A DNA stretch of 35,661 nucleotides from Cytophagaceae bacterium (GTDB lineage Bacteria; Bacteroidota; Bacteroidia; Cytophagales; Spirosomataceae): positions 1 through 35,661 of the forward strand of contig CANFWR010000011.1 in assembly GCA_947450865.1 (NCBI GenBank), written 5' to 3'. The position numbers and the translations under genes are program-made. The notes below the pieces were generated by a model that saw nothing but the letters and a program-made list of their open reading frames with translations, did not search any database and was not told where the DNA came from. Of the stretch, positions 1-9,727 are shown one piece after another; position 1 is the first letter of the stretch, and each line of letters starts with the position of its first letter.

Positions 1-1578
1 CTTGAATTACCTAAAGATGGCCTAGCCGGGCTTAAAGAGAATTTCTCTTCCGATGCTGTATCGGGATTTATTGTGTTTTTATTAGCATTGCCTTTAAGTT
101 TAGGCATCGCTAAAGCTTCGGATTTCCCCCCAATTATGGGCTTATTGACAGCCATTGTGGGCGGTATTGTCGTAAGTATTTTTAGTGGATCTCGATTAAC
201 GATCAAAGGGCCTGCAGCCGGATTAATTGTCATTGTAGCTGGTGCAGTAGCTGAATTTGGAAAAGGAGATAATGTATTAGGCTGGCATTTAGCACTAGGT
301 GCTATGGTCGTTGCCGGTTTAGTCCAAATACTTTTCGGAGTTTTCAAACTGGGGAAATTGATGGATTTCTTCCCACTTTCTGCCGTTCACGGTATGTTAG
401 CTGCGATTGGATTGATCATTATCGGAAAACAAATTCCGGTGTTCTTGCATACTTCAGTTTCGACGAAAGGAAAAGGACCTTTGGAATTATTCGCTTCTAT
501 TCCAGAATTTGTGGCGCATTTAGACCCAAAAGCCACCATCATCGGTGTAGTAAGTTTAGCCATCATGATGGGCTGGCCAGCGATTAAGAATCCGATTATC
601 AAGAAAATTCCTGCGCCATTAGTCGTTTTAGCCTTAGCTATTCCAGCAGAGCTTTATATGAACTTCCAAACGATTGCACCGGATGCATTAGTGAAAATTG
701 GAAGCTTGGTAGATAATATTCAATTGAATGCTTCTTTTGAAGGATTAAGTGAATCAGGAATCTTCATCAAATTTGTCATCATGTTTGCTTTAGTGGGTTC
801 ATTAGAATCCCTATTGACTGTGAAAGCAATGGACATGTTAGATCCTTACAAACGCAAATCAGATGCAAATAAGGATTTGATTGCAACGGGTATAGGTAAC
901 ACAGTCGTGGCATTCTTAGGTGGTTTACCGATGATTTCAGAGGTAGCGCGTTCTTCTGCGAATATTGCGAATGGAGCCAAAACACGTTGGGCAAACTTCT
1001 TCCACGGTTTCTTCATCCTTTTATTCGTGTTAATCGCGGCAAAATTGATTGAGTTAATTCCTAATACAGCTTTAGCAGCCATGTTAATCACGGTAGGTAT
1101 CAAATTAACGCACCCGAAAGAGTTTATTCACACCTTGGAAAAAGGGAAGGAGCAATTATTAATCTTCTTAGTAACGATCATCTTTACCTTAGTAGAGGAT
1201 TTATTAGTGGGTATTGCTGCCGGAATCTTGACTGAAATTTTAGTGAATTTATTCAACGGAAAACCGTTAAAGGCTATTTTTAGCGCACCTACAGAAGTTT
1301 CCTTCACGGATGATGCTTATTTAATCGAAATCTCTGATGCGGCTGTGTTTACAAATTACCTAGGCATCAAGCGTAAATTAGAATCTATTCCATCTGGTTT
1401 TAAGGTGACAATTGACCTTTCCAAAACACATCTTGTCGATCACTCGGTGATGGAGAATTTCGAACACTTTAAGCACGATTACGAAAGTGATGGGGGTTCA
1501 GTAACACTTGTTGGACTTGAAAATCACAAAGCACTATCAAGTCATCAGGCTGCGGCGCGCAAGCGAATCAAGGCTTAA
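1..1578 (+). CDS. SulP family inorganic anion transporter with STAS domain (5' end outside window)
   Basis: This is an inner-membrane anion transporter of the SulP/SLC26 family (sulfate, bicarbonate or similar; the substrate cannot be read from sequence). The frame is open from base 1 and already codes for the conserved N-terminal stretch (DGLAGLKENFSSDAVSGF), so the true start lies upstream. A GTG at 73 is internal. Many hydrophobic segments follow, including PLSLGIAKASDFPP and the glycine-rich SRLTIKGPAAGL typical of SulP. The last roughly 90 residues, from about VSFTDDAYLIEI, form a STAS domain with the IDLSKTHLVDHS strand-helix signature, which is regulatory in this family. A strong terminator follows. 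Family assignment is sure; the substrate is not. Confidence 0.93.
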   Translation, partial: LELPKDGLAGLKENFSSDAVSGFIVFLLALPLSLGIAKASDFPPIMGLLTAIVGGIVVSIFSGSRLTIKGPAAGLIVIVAGAVAEFGKGDNVLGWHLALGAMVVAGLVQILFGVFKLGKLMDFFPLSAVHGMLAAIGLIIIGKQIPVFLHTSVSTKGKGPLELFASIPEFVAHLDPKATIIGVVSLAIMMGWPAIKNPIIKKIPAPLVVLALAIPAELYMNFQTIAPDALVKIGSLVDNIQLNASFEGLSESGIFIKFVIMFALVGSLESLLTVKAMDMLDPYKRKSDANKDLIATGIGNTVVAFLGGLPMISEVARSSANIANGAKTRWANFFHGFFILLFVLIAAKLIELIPNTALAAMLITVGIKLTHPKEFIHTLEKGKEQLLIFLVTIIFTLVEDLLVGIAAGILTEILVNLFNGKPLKAIFSAPTEVSFTDDAYLIEISDAAVFTNYLGIKRKLESIPSGFKVTIDLSKTHLVDHSVMENFEHFKHDYESDGGSVTLVGLENHKALSSHQAAARKRIKA

Positions 1579-1610
1579 TTTAGCGTAAATAGTACTTGTC
1601 TTTATTACCC

Positions 1611-1645
1611 ATAAACCGCCCCTAAAAAAGGCGGTTTATTTTTTT
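1611..1645 (+). terminator. Rho-independent terminator after SulP gene
   Basis: A 10-bp perfect stem (ATAAACCGCC with GGCGGTTTAT), a 9-nt loop and a following run of T. It sits 33 bp after the SulP stop and separates that gene from the operon starting at 1681. Confidence 0.9.
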
Positions 1646-1680
1646 GTAAATATTCGATACCTTTAATAAAATTTAAACCT

Positions 1681-2988
1681 ATGAAAAAACTAGTGCTGCT
1701 GCTAAGCTTGCCTCTTTTCTGTTTTTCCCAAACAGAAACCTTTCTTAGTCTTCCTAAACAGAAATCCTTTTTTCAAAAGACCGATCAACTTTCGAGTGAT
1801 TTTAACGGAGCGAAGATCGTAGTACATCCAGAACAGACCTTTCAAAGCATCGATGGATTTGGATTTACGTTAACTGGTGGCAGCGCTCAATTAATTCAGC
1901 AATTAGAACCCACGAAAAGAGCCGCACTTTTACAGGAGCTTTTTGGCAAAAATGGAATCTCCGTATTGAGAATCGGCGTAGGCGCAACAGATTTAGATGC
2001 TACGGTATTTACGTATGAGGACAAGCCTAGAAAATTTAGCCTAGAACCCTCAAAAACGGATCTAATTCCTGTTTTACAACAAATTTTAGCGATTAACCCT
2101 GCGATTAAATTGATGGCAACGCCTTGGTCTCCACCCACCTGGATGAAGGATAATGGGGAGAGTAAAGGAGGATCACTTTTGGAAAAACACTATACAACCT
2201 ATGCGAATTACCTCGCTAACTATATTCAAGCGATGGAAAAAGAGGGAATACCGATTTGGGCATTAACTCCCCAAAACGAACCTCTTCACCCTGGTAATAA
2301 TCCCAGTATGTATATGAGCTCGCAGATGCAGGCGAATTTTATCAAAACGGCTTTGGGACCAGTATTCAAAAAACGTAATATTAACACTAAAATCATCGTC
2401 TACGATCACAATTGCGATCATCCAGAATACGCCATTGACATATTAAATGACCCAGAAACAAAGCAATATGTGACTGGATCTGCCTTTCACTTGTACAATG
2501 GGGATATTTCTGCCTTGAGCAAAGTGAAAGCGGCGCATCCGGATAAAGACCTGTATTTTACGGAACAATGGACGGGGTATAAAGGTGATTTTACGGGGGA
2601 CTTCATGTGGCACGTGAAGAATGTCATTTTAGGCGCGGTAAATAACCACGCAAAAACGGCCATAGAATGGAATTTAGCGAATGATCCTAGCTATGGACCG
2701 CACACACCTGGTGGTTGTACGGAATGTTTAGGTGCGTTAACCATCTCAGGTCAGGATATCATTCGAAATCAATCCTATTACATTGTTATGCAAGCGGCCC
2801 GATTTGTACCGGCTGGCTCTGTACGCTTAGGAATCGATGTGCCGGAAGGGATTCAGGCAGCAGCCTTCAAGCGACCAGATGGAAAAACAGTGTTATTAGT
2901 CCAAAACGAGGGCCGCAAAAAGAACCTGAGCATAGAAAAACTAAACCTAGAAATACCGGCTGAATCAGTCTTAACGATCATCCTATGA
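1681..2988 (+). CDS. Exported glycoside hydrolase family 30 (glucosylceramidase-like beta-glycosidase)
   Basis: A retaining beta-glycosidase of GH30; members cleave glucosylceramide, beta-1,6-glucan or related beta-glycosides. The protein has 435 aa, with a signal peptide at residues 1-17 (MKKLVLLLSLPLFCFSQ). GH30 landmarks are IDGFGFTLTGG at 57-67 and TPWSPPTWMK at 147-156. TPQNEP carries the acid/base Glu200 and YFTEQW the nucleophile Glu295. A short beta-sandwich C-terminus (VLLVQNEGRKKNLSI) is also typical. It is the first gene of a four-gene operon; its stop overlaps the next ATG by 4 bases. Both catalytic glutamates are present, so it should be active. The exact substrate is inference; the deacetylase and acylase downstream hint at an N-acylated glycoconjugate. 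Confidence 0.92.
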   Translation: MKKLVLLLSLPLFCFSQTETFLSLPKQKSFFQKTDQLSSDFNGAKIVVHPEQTFQSIDGFGFTLTGGSAQLIQQLEPTKRAALLQELFGKNGISVLRIGVGATDLDATVFTYEDKPRKFSLEPSKTDLIPVLQQILAINPAIKLMATPWSPPTWMKDNGESKGGSLLEKHYTTYANYLANYIQAMEKEGIPIWALTPQNEPLHPGNNPSMYMSSQMQANFIKTALGPVFKKRNINTKIIVYDHNCDHPEYAIDILNDPETKQYVTGSAFHLYNGDISALSKVKAAHPDKDLYFTEQWTGYKGDFTGDFMWHVKNVILGAVNNHAKTAIEWNLANDPSYGPHTPGGCTECLGALTISGQDIIRNQSYYIVMQAARFVPAGSVRLGIDVPEGIQAAAFKRPDGKTVLLVQNEGRKKNLSIEKLNLEIPAESVLTIIL

Positions 2989-4349
2989 AAACATTCAATA
3001 TTAACCGCAGACATTTTATGAAAGGGGCATCGGCTGCTTTGGCTTTGTCTACTTTTGGCGCTTATGGATTAGATTTAGTGAATCCTACACGACCTTATCG
3101 AGTGGCCCTTATAGGCACTGGTTGGTACGGGAAAAGCGATTTATTCCGTTTAATGCAGGTTGTGCCTGTAGAAGTGGTGGCCTTGTGTGATCCGGATCGA
3201 AATATGTTAACAGAAGCAGGAAAACTCGTAGCTGCTCGTCAAAAATCACGTAAAACACCGCGCCTTTACGGCGATTACCGCCAACTATTGAAGGAAAATG
3301 AATTAGATATTGCCTTAGTGGGCAGCCCGGATCATTGGCATGCCTTGCAAATGATCGATGCGGTAAAAGCTGGCGCACACGTTTATGTCCAAAAGCCTAT
3401 TTCAGTAGATGTGCTAGAAGGTGAGGCGATGGTAGCGGCGGCTAGAAAATACGGTAAAACGGTTCAGGTGGGGACGCAAAGGAAAAGTACACCACACCTG
3501 ATTCAAGCCAAAAAAGAAATCATCGACAAAGGGTTATTAGGTAAAGTGGCACACGTAGAAATGTATTGCTATTACCACATGCGCAATAACGGAAATCCTC
3601 CAGTCCAGGCCGTTCCAGACTATTTTGACTATGAAATGTGGACGGGACCTGCGCCTTTGCGTCCTTATGATGGTTTGCCGCACACCCGCTGGTGGAGAAC
3701 TTTTGAGGAATATGGAAATGGAATTATGGGCGATATGTGCATCCACATGTTCGATACGGCTCGCTGGATGCTGGATTTAGGCTGGCCTAATCGCGTGAGT
3801 TCAGAAGGAGGGATCTATGTCCAAAAAGAGGGCAAATCCAATATCCCTGACACGCAAACGGCCGTTTTTGAATACAATGGGTTGAATTGTGTTTGGCAAC
3901 ATAGAAGCTGGGGAACTCCTCCAGATCCAGAATATCCGTGGGGTTTAACCATTTATGGAGAAAAAGGAACCCTTCGAATGAGCACAATGAAATACGATTT
4001 TACGCCTACGGATCCGAAAGGCGAGAAATTGCATATGGACGTGGTTTACGAAAAAGAAAAGTATCCAGAGGATCTAAAGGAGGATCGCATCGAATTGAAT
4101 GCAGCTCCGGCCACACGTGGACACATGCTTGATTTCTTAGCTGCGATCGATAAAAGTTCAAAACCTATTGCAGATATCTCAGAAGGGCATATTTCTACGG
4201 CATCTTGCATTATTGCGAATCTTTCGATGAAATTAGGTAGACCACTTTCCTACGATCCAGGAACAAAAACAGTTTTAAATGATCCGGAAGCAACTGCTCT
4301 TCTAGCAAGAAATTACCGTGGACCATGGAACCGAAACATGTTGAACTAA
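2985..4349 (+). CDS. Tat-exported Gfo/Idh/MocA family oxidoreductase
   Basis: An NAD(P)-dependent sugar oxidoreductase of the Gfo/Idh/MocA family, 454 aa. The N-terminus carries a twin-arginine signal (NINRRHFMKG, residues 5-14, then a hydrophobic stretch), so it is probably exported folded with its cofactor bound. The Rossmann fold begins at YRVALIGTGWYG (38-49). The usual EKP motif is QKP here (136-138, VYVQKPIS), as in many secreted Bacteroidota members. DHWHALQM (116-123) and MCIHMFDTARW later in the protein are family features. It overlaps the GH30 stop by 4 bases and shares one base (TAATG) with the next start, so translation is coupled. Some exported relatives are GH109-type NAD-dependent glycosidases; a hydrolytic role is possible but unproven. 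Confidence 0.9.
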   Translation: MKTFNINRRHFMKGASAALALSTFGAYGLDLVNPTRPYRVALIGTGWYGKSDLFRLMQVVPVEVVALCDPDRNMLTEAGKLVAARQKSRKTPRLYGDYRQLLKENELDIALVGSPDHWHALQMIDAVKAGAHVYVQKPISVDVLEGEAMVAAARKYGKTVQVGTQRKSTPHLIQAKKEIIDKGLLGKVAHVEMYCYYHMRNNGNPPVQAVPDYFDYEMWTGPAPLRPYDGLPHTRWWRTFEEYGNGIMGDMCIHMFDTARWMLDLGWPNRVSSEGGIYVQKEGKSNIPDTQTAVFEYNGLNCVWQHRSWGTPPDPEYPWGLTIYGEKGTLRMSTMKYDFTPTDPKGEKLHMDVVYEKEKYPEDLKEDRIELNAAPATRGHMLDFLAAIDKSSKPIADISEGHISTASCIIANLSMKLGRPLSYDPGTKTVLNDPEATALLARNYRGPWNRNMLN

Positions 4350-6817
4350 TGAAAAAACTCATCCTTTTGGCCTTTTTGGCCCTTCCAGCTTTCGCTCAAC
4401 AACGCACATCAGCCCAATTAGGCAAAGATTTGCAAAAATTACGGGTGCTCGGCACCGTGTTACACGTGGCAGCTCATCCAGATGATGAAAGCACGCATAT
4501 GTTGACTTGGTTTGCCCAGCAGCAACATTGGGAGACGAATTATTTTGCGTGTACTAGGGGAGATGGAGGCCAAAACCTTATCGGCGACGAGCAAGGTGTG
4601 CCCTTAGGACTGATTAGAACACAAGAATTGTTAGCGGCCAGGAGAATCGATGGCGCAAATCAATATTTCTCCCGTGCTTTTGACTTTGGCTTTTCGAAGT
4701 CGACGGATGAGGCTTTGGCATTTTGGGATAAGCAACTGATTCTCTCTGACTTAGTTTGGGTGATTCGAAAAACACGTCCTGATATCATTTTCACGCGTTT
4801 TCCACCGGATGCGCGTGCCGGACACGGGCATCACTCAGCCTCCGCGGCACTCGCCATCGAAGCTTATAAAGCAGCGGCAGACTCCAAAATGTTCCCGGAA
4901 CAATTGAAACAGGGGGTAGATGTTTGGCAGGCGAAACGCTTATTGTGGAATACGTTCCGTTTCCCGGGATCTACGGGAAATTCAACCATCTCTGACTCCC
5001 AATTCAAAGTGAATATTGGCGATTATTTACCATTTTTAGGCCAAAGCACCGGTGAATTAGCCGCCTACAGCCGCAGCCAGCATAAATCCCAAGGTTTTGG
5101 CTTTGCGGTAGACCGCGGAAGAAGTACCGAATACTTCGCCACCTTAGGCGGTGATGCTCCTAAGGAATACTTGTGGGATGGGGTAGACGCCTCTTGGAAT
5201 CGCGTGAATCCGAACATCGATGCGCTTATCATTCCCATCATCAAAGCCTACAATCCAGAAAAACCATACGAAAGCATTTCGGCTCTGATTAGTTTAAAAA
5301 AATCCATTCAAGCGCTTCCTAAAAGCCCATGGACTGAGAAGAAATTGAACGAAATCAACGCATGGATTGTCAATGCTGCCGGCATTTACTTAGGCGCAAC
5401 AACTTCACAAGGCATCATAGCGGTAGGTGAAAAACTGCCGATAAAGACAGAATTTATCGTTCGCGCACCTATTCAGGTGGAAAATGTGAAGATTTCCTTC
5501 GCAGGGATGGATTCGACCATTAAGGGCAGTTTAGAACCCTATAAAAAATATCCATTCAATCGTAGCATTACGGCCTCCGCGCCCATTACGCAACCATATT
5601 GGATACAAGAAGCGAAAGCAACTGGACACTTTAATGTGAGTGATCAACAGAAGATCGGTCAAGCAAAAGTAGATCCTGCCTATACGGCAAAAGCCACTTT
5701 TATGATTCAAGGGGAAGAATTTTCTCTAGAGAAACCGGTTCAAGAATTAATCATTGATCCAGTAAAAGGGGAGATTCTTCAACCTATCGCGATAACCCCT
5801 AAAACGGTCTTTAGTCTGAGTTCTAACGTAGTTTTACTCCCTAAGGGCAGCAAAGCAACGAAAAGCATTAACGTCTCCATCACGGCATTAGCGGCCTTAA
5901 AGCCAGGTAAAATCGAGGTGAAGTCGGGAGCATCGGTTTTGGCAAACATCGCGTTAAAAGACGGAATGAAAGCAGGAGAGAAGCACGAATGGCCTATTTC
6001 CTTTACTGAAGCATCGGTACCTACAGGGAAACTATCGAGCAACATCCAATTACACATCACTTCTGGAACTGAAAACTGGGTGGATTCCTTGACCTTGCAA
6101 ACCATCGAATACCCTCACATCCCTACGCAACGCTATTTCACACCCGTGAACTTGAGCTTATTGCACGTCGACTTTGCGAAAAAAGGCCATCGTCTAGGCT
6201 ACATCAAAGGAGCCGGCGATAAAGTCCCTGAGGCACTAAAGCAAATGGGCTATGAAGTCGATTTCTTAGGGGAAAAAGACTTAACGGCAGCAAATCTTCA
6301 AAAATACGATGTAGTGCTTACCGGAGTGAGAGCCTACAATACCAATGAGTATTGGGAAAATGCCTATCCCGAAATCATGAAATACATCGAAAACGGCGGA
6401 AATTACGTGGTACAATACAATACCGCCAGTTTCTTAGGACCGATGAAGTCGAGCATGTCGCCCTATCCATTGCAAGTAACTCGCAATCGAATCACAAAAG
6501 AGGAAGCGAAGCCTGTATTCTTTCAACCGAATCACCCACTATTTAACAGCCCTAATAAAATCAGCGAAACGGATTTCCAGGACTGGATTCAAGAACGCAG
6601 TATTTACACGGCCGAAACAAATGATCCTCATTTCGAGTTTCCACTTGGATTTTCAGATCCTGGTGAAGCCGAAAACAAAGGCAACATCGCAGTAACTAAG
6701 TACGGAAAAGGACAGTTCATCTATACCGGACTCGTTTTCTTCCGGGAATTACCGGCGGGTGTTCCAGGAGCTTGGAGATTATTTGCAAACCTATTAGCTA
6801 ACCCCAATTCTAAATGA
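4349..6817 (+). CDS. Exported PIG-L family deacetylase with C-terminal GATase1-like domain
   Basis: A secreted zinc-dependent N-deacetylase of the PIG-L/LmbE family; known substrates are GlcNAc-type amides. I chose the ATG at 4349, which gives a clean signal peptide (MKKLILLAFLALPAFAQ) and a TAATG junction with the previous gene. A start 24 bases earlier adds 8 non-signal residues. The zinc motif AHPDDE is at 42-47 and the distal histidine cluster GHGHH at 158-162. The middle is a beta-rich accessory region. The last roughly 200 residues (RLGYIKGAGDKVPEAL and onward, then YDVVLTGVRAYN and NGGNYVVQYNT) resemble a class-I glutamine-amidotransferase/ThuA-type flavodoxin-like fold. The length of 822 aa matches the long multidomain Bacteroidota form. 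It overlaps the next gene by 4 bases. Confidence 0.88.
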   Translation: MKKLILLAFLALPAFAQQRTSAQLGKDLQKLRVLGTVLHVAAHPDDESTHMLTWFAQQQHWETNYFACTRGDGGQNLIGDEQGVPLGLIRTQELLAARRIDGANQYFSRAFDFGFSKSTDEALAFWDKQLILSDLVWVIRKTRPDIIFTRFPPDARAGHGHHSASAALAIEAYKAAADSKMFPEQLKQGVDVWQAKRLLWNTFRFPGSTGNSTISDSQFKVNIGDYLPFLGQSTGELAAYSRSQHKSQGFGFAVDRGRSTEYFATLGGDAPKEYLWDGVDASWNRVNPNIDALIIPIIKAYNPEKPYESISALISLKKSIQALPKSPWTEKKLNEINAWIVNAAGIYLGATTSQGIIAVGEKLPIKTEFIVRAPIQVENVKISFAGMDSTIKGSLEPYKKYPFNRSITASAPITQPYWIQEAKATGHFNVSDQQKIGQAKVDPAYTAKATFMIQGEEFSLEKPVQELIIDPVKGEILQPIAITPKTVFSLSSNVVLLPKGSKATKSINVSITALAALKPGKIEVKSGASVLANIALKDGMKAGEKHEWPISFTEASVPTGKLSSNIQLHITSGTENWVDSLTLQTIEYPHIPTQRYFTPVNLSLLHVDFAKKGHRLGYIKGAGDKVPEALKQMGYEVDFLGEKDLTAANLQKYDVVLTGVRAYNTNEYWENAYPEIMKYIENGGNYVVQYNTASFLGPMKSSMSPYPLQVTRNRITKEEAKPVFFQPNHPLFNSPNKISETDFQDWIQERSIYTAETNDPHFEFPLGFSDPGEAENKGNIAVTKYGKGQFIYTGLVFFRELPAGVPGAWRLFANLLANPNSK

Positions 6818-8871
6818 GAATTCTCTTTATTGCCTTAGTATTATTTGCCTTTACTGCGAATGCCCAACAACCTCTTATCCGAAAGGATAAAATCACTATC
6901 GCTCGCGATACCTACGGGGTGCCTCACATTTTTGCCCCTACGGATCCTGAGGTTGCCTATGGTTTAGCCTGGGCGCATTCAGAGGATGACTTTAAGACGA
7001 TTCAGACCTTGATTTTGACGGGTAAGGGCAAATTAGGAACGTATTTAGGAAAGAAAGGTGCTCCGGTGGATTTTGTCTTCGGCTTATTGAACACACGCAA
7101 GGTGGTAGATCAGCAGATTAAATCGATGGATCCTAAGTTTTTACAATTAGTGCAGGGCTACCTGATGGGTCTTGAGGCCTATGGGAAAGCGCATCCTTCG
7201 GAAGTGGTAAACAAACATGTGTTCCCCATCGCAATAGAAGATTATATCGCGACGACGATGTTTTCGGTGGCGATCTTCTGTGGAGTGGATAAGGCTTTAC
7301 CCAAAATCCTCGATGGCTCCATTCCCTCACTTCCCGGCTTTACAGGAGAGGGAAGTAATGCCTTTGCCATTAAGGGCTCAAAATCGGCTACAGGAGAGCC
7401 GATGTTAGTCATTAACGCGCATCAGCCTATCGAGGGCGCTACGGCTTTCTACGAGGCACACGTGCAGTCAGAAGAGGGTTGGAATATCTTGGGAGGTTTA
7501 TTCCCGGGTGGCCCATTGATCTTCCACGGAGTAACACCTAATCTCGCTTGGGCGCATACGGTGAACTTCCAAGATAAAATCGACGTCTATCAATTAAAGA
7601 CGGACAAAGCACATCCGGATCAATACGAGGTGGATGGCGAATGGTTGCCGTTGGTAAAAAGAAAAATAAAACTGAGCATCAAAGGGATTCCTTTCCCTGT
7701 TTCAAAGATGGCCTACGAATCCATTTACGGCCCTACGGTGAAATCACCTAAGGGTGGCTATTTCTCTCTCCGTCTTCCGTCCTTAATGGATGCAGGTGCC
7801 TTACAACAGTGGTACGCGATGAACCGCTCTACGAACTTCACGGAATTCAAGGCGGCTTTAAACCAGAATCACTTACCTATGTTCAACATCATGTACGCGG
7901 ATAAGGAGGACAATATCTTTTATATCTCGAATGGCAAGATGCCGTATCGTAATGCCAAATACAACTGGGCCTCCACACTACCTGGAAATACGCGGGAGAC
8001 ACTTTGGGAAAAATTCAAACCGCTGAATGAATTACCGCAGCACCTAAATCCAGCGGCTGGATATTTGTTTAATACAAATCATTCGCCTTTTATGGCTACA
8101 GCAGTTAACGAGAATCTGAATCCGGCGAACTATGATAAATACGACGGTTACGAGACCTATCACAATAACCGTTCACAGCGGGCTAAGGACTTAATTGATA
8201 CCTACGACAAAATTGGTTGGGAAGATTTGAAACGCATCAAGTTCGATCGTCAATTACCAGCGAAGATCTTATATCCCTACGGATACGATGCTTCATTGCT
8301 TTTCTCCTTAGATGCTGCTAAATACCCAGCTTTAGCGACCATCATCAAAGGCTTAAAAGAATGGAATCACGTGACCAATATCGAGAGTGTGGGTGCCTTG
8401 TATTATAACATCGCTTACTACGGGGCTTCTAAAATTCGCCACGATGCTTCGAAAGATCCCTTAACAGAATCCGAGGCTGTAGAGCTAACACAATACGTGC
8501 ATGATTTCTTGATGAAGCAATACGGCCGTTTGGACGTGACACTAGGGGAGTTCCAGCGCTTGAAAAGAGGAGATCAAGATTGGCCACAAGCCGGAATGCC
8601 GGATGTGTTAGCGGCGGTGATGTCTGAGCCTTTTGGCGAATCACAACGCAAAATGAATAGCGGTGATGCCTACATAGGATTTGTGAAGTTTCCCAAAGGC
8701 GGTGGCTTGCCACTGATTGAGACGGTAAATACTTTTGGTGCAAGTTCACATCCGGAGTCGAAACACTTCGCGGATCAACGCGAACTGTATCAGGCTCAGA
8801 AGACGAAGGTGATGACTTTGGACAAAGCCGAAGTATTAAAAAATGCAGAACGGATATACCAACCTGAATAG
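6814..8871 (+). CDS. Exported penicillin-acylase-family N-acyl amide hydrolase (Ntn hydrolase)
   Basis: A periplasmic amidase of the penicillin acylase/acyl-homoserine-lactone acylase family. It is made as a precursor that cleaves itself to expose a catalytic N-terminal serine. It has 685 aa, with a signal peptide at 1-17 (MRILFIALVLFAFTANA). The alpha-chain region includes ARDTYGVPHIF (30-40) and AYGLAWAHSEDDF. The autoprocessing site is GEGSNAFAI, with Ser181 as the predicted nucleophile after Gly180. The beta chain has NAHQP, GVTPNLAWAHTVN and YNNRS-type motifs (HNNRSQRA). It is the last gene of the operon and converges on the minus-strand gene that ends one base away. The acyl substrate (AHL, antibiotic, N-acyl sphingoid or N-acyl sugar) cannot be told from sequence. 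Confidence 0.9.
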   Translation: MRILFIALVLFAFTANAQQPLIRKDKITIARDTYGVPHIFAPTDPEVAYGLAWAHSEDDFKTIQTLILTGKGKLGTYLGKKGAPVDFVFGLLNTRKVVDQQIKSMDPKFLQLVQGYLMGLEAYGKAHPSEVVNKHVFPIAIEDYIATTMFSVAIFCGVDKALPKILDGSIPSLPGFTGEGSNAFAIKGSKSATGEPMLVINAHQPIEGATAFYEAHVQSEEGWNILGGLFPGGPLIFHGVTPNLAWAHTVNFQDKIDVYQLKTDKAHPDQYEVDGEWLPLVKRKIKLSIKGIPFPVSKMAYESIYGPTVKSPKGGYFSLRLPSLMDAGALQQWYAMNRSTNFTEFKAALNQNHLPMFNIMYADKEDNIFYISNGKMPYRNAKYNWASTLPGNTRETLWEKFKPLNELPQHLNPAAGYLFNTNHSPFMATAVNENLNPANYDKYDGYETYHNNRSQRAKDLIDTYDKIGWEDLKRIKFDRQLPAKILYPYGYDASLLFSLDAAKYPALATIIKGLKEWNHVTNIESVGALYYNIAYYGASKIRHDASKDPLTESEAVELTQYVHDFLMKQYGRLDVTLGEFQRLKRGDQDWPQAGMPDVLAAVMSEPFGESQRKMNSGDAYIGFVKFPKGGGLPLIETVNTFGASSHPESKHFADQRELYQAQKTKVMTLDKAEVLKNAERIYQPE

Positions 8872-8872
8872 C

Positions 8873-9727
8873 TTATTTAATAAAATCAGGATCTCTATAC
8901 GCAGGGGCAGGGTATTTATAAAATCCTTCCCCTGTTTTTTCTCCTAGCTTGCCCGCATCCACATAGGTCTTAAGCAAGGCCGCGAAGGCTTGAGAACTAG
9001 CGTCCGGTAAATTATTAGTAACATGCCAGGCCGTATCTAAACCGATACTGTCCATTATGCCAAAGGGTCCCGCCGGCATATGCCAGTTCACCATCCAAGA
9101 CTTATCTATATCTTCAATTGAGGCAACATCCATCGTCCTTAACTTACCCGCAGCGCCTAATACGGCCATCAGCATAAAATTGAAGATATAACCAGGATTC
9201 TCCTTACGGACGATAACCGGTACTTGTTGCAAGGCTCTACCAAAATCTTCCAATAGACTAATGACCTCCTCAGAAGTTCCTGCATGCGGCATGATATCCA
9301 CCACCTTTGCCATAAACACATCATGGAAATGGAAGGCACAAAATAGGGAAGGGCGATCCACCGAATCCACTAGCATGGAAGGCAATAAATACGAGGTATT
9401 GGTCGTAAAAATCGTCTTAGCTGGCGCTAAAGCGGAAAATTGCGCCCACACCTGACGCTTCAAAGGCAATTCCTCCGTCACCGACTCCGAGATTATATCC
9501 GCGTCAGCTACGGCCTCCGCAGGATCCGTCGTGAATTTTATCGTCGCAATAATTTCATCCGTCAGCGAAAGCGATCGAAGAATCTTAGCCATCACTTTCT
9601 TCGAAGCCACAAATGCCTCCGCATTAATGTCATAAACAGCTACTTGAAAGCCTGACAAAGCAGCCTGTAAAGCAATTCTTGTTCCTAAAGTTCCGGCACC
9701 TAAGATGCACACGTTGTTGATTTTCAT
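8873..9727 (-). CDS. 3-hydroxyacyl-CoA dehydrogenase
   Basis: An NAD-dependent dehydrogenase that oxidises L-3-hydroxyacyl-CoA to 3-oxoacyl-CoA. The protein has 284 aa, the size of the stand-alone 3-hydroxybutyryl-CoA dehydrogenase type. The N-terminal Rossmann motif is GAGTLG (10-15), followed by the NAD-selecting acidic residue in VAVYDIN. SESVTEELPLK and TNTSYLLPS are family motifs, and the C-terminal helical domain contains NPGYIFNF and GPFGIMDSIGLD. It is the last gene of the minus-strand acyl-CoA cluster and overlaps the upstream kinase-like gene by 4 bases. A role in the last steps of a specialised acyl-CoA breakdown route is inferred from its neighbours. Confidence 0.9.
   Translation of the reverse strand: MKINNVCILGAGTLGTRIALQAALSGFQVAVYDINAEAFVASKKVMAKILRSLSLTDEIIATIKFTTDPAEAVADADIISESVTEELPLKRQVWAQFSALAPAKTIFTTNTSYLLPSMLVDSVDRPSLFCAFHFHDVFMAKVVDIMPHAGTSEEVISLLEDFGRALQQVPVIVRKENPGYIFNFMLMAVLGAAGKLRTMDVASIEDIDKSWMVNWHMPAGPFGIMDSIGLDTAWHVTNNLPDASSQAFAALLKTYVDAGKLGEKTGEGFYKYPAPAYRDPDFIK

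Noticed and set aside
4325-4348. Upstream ATG giving an 8-residue longer PIG-L protein
   Set aside because: The extension lies before a perfect signal peptide, and the ATG at 4349 forms the same TAATG junction used elsewhere in the window.
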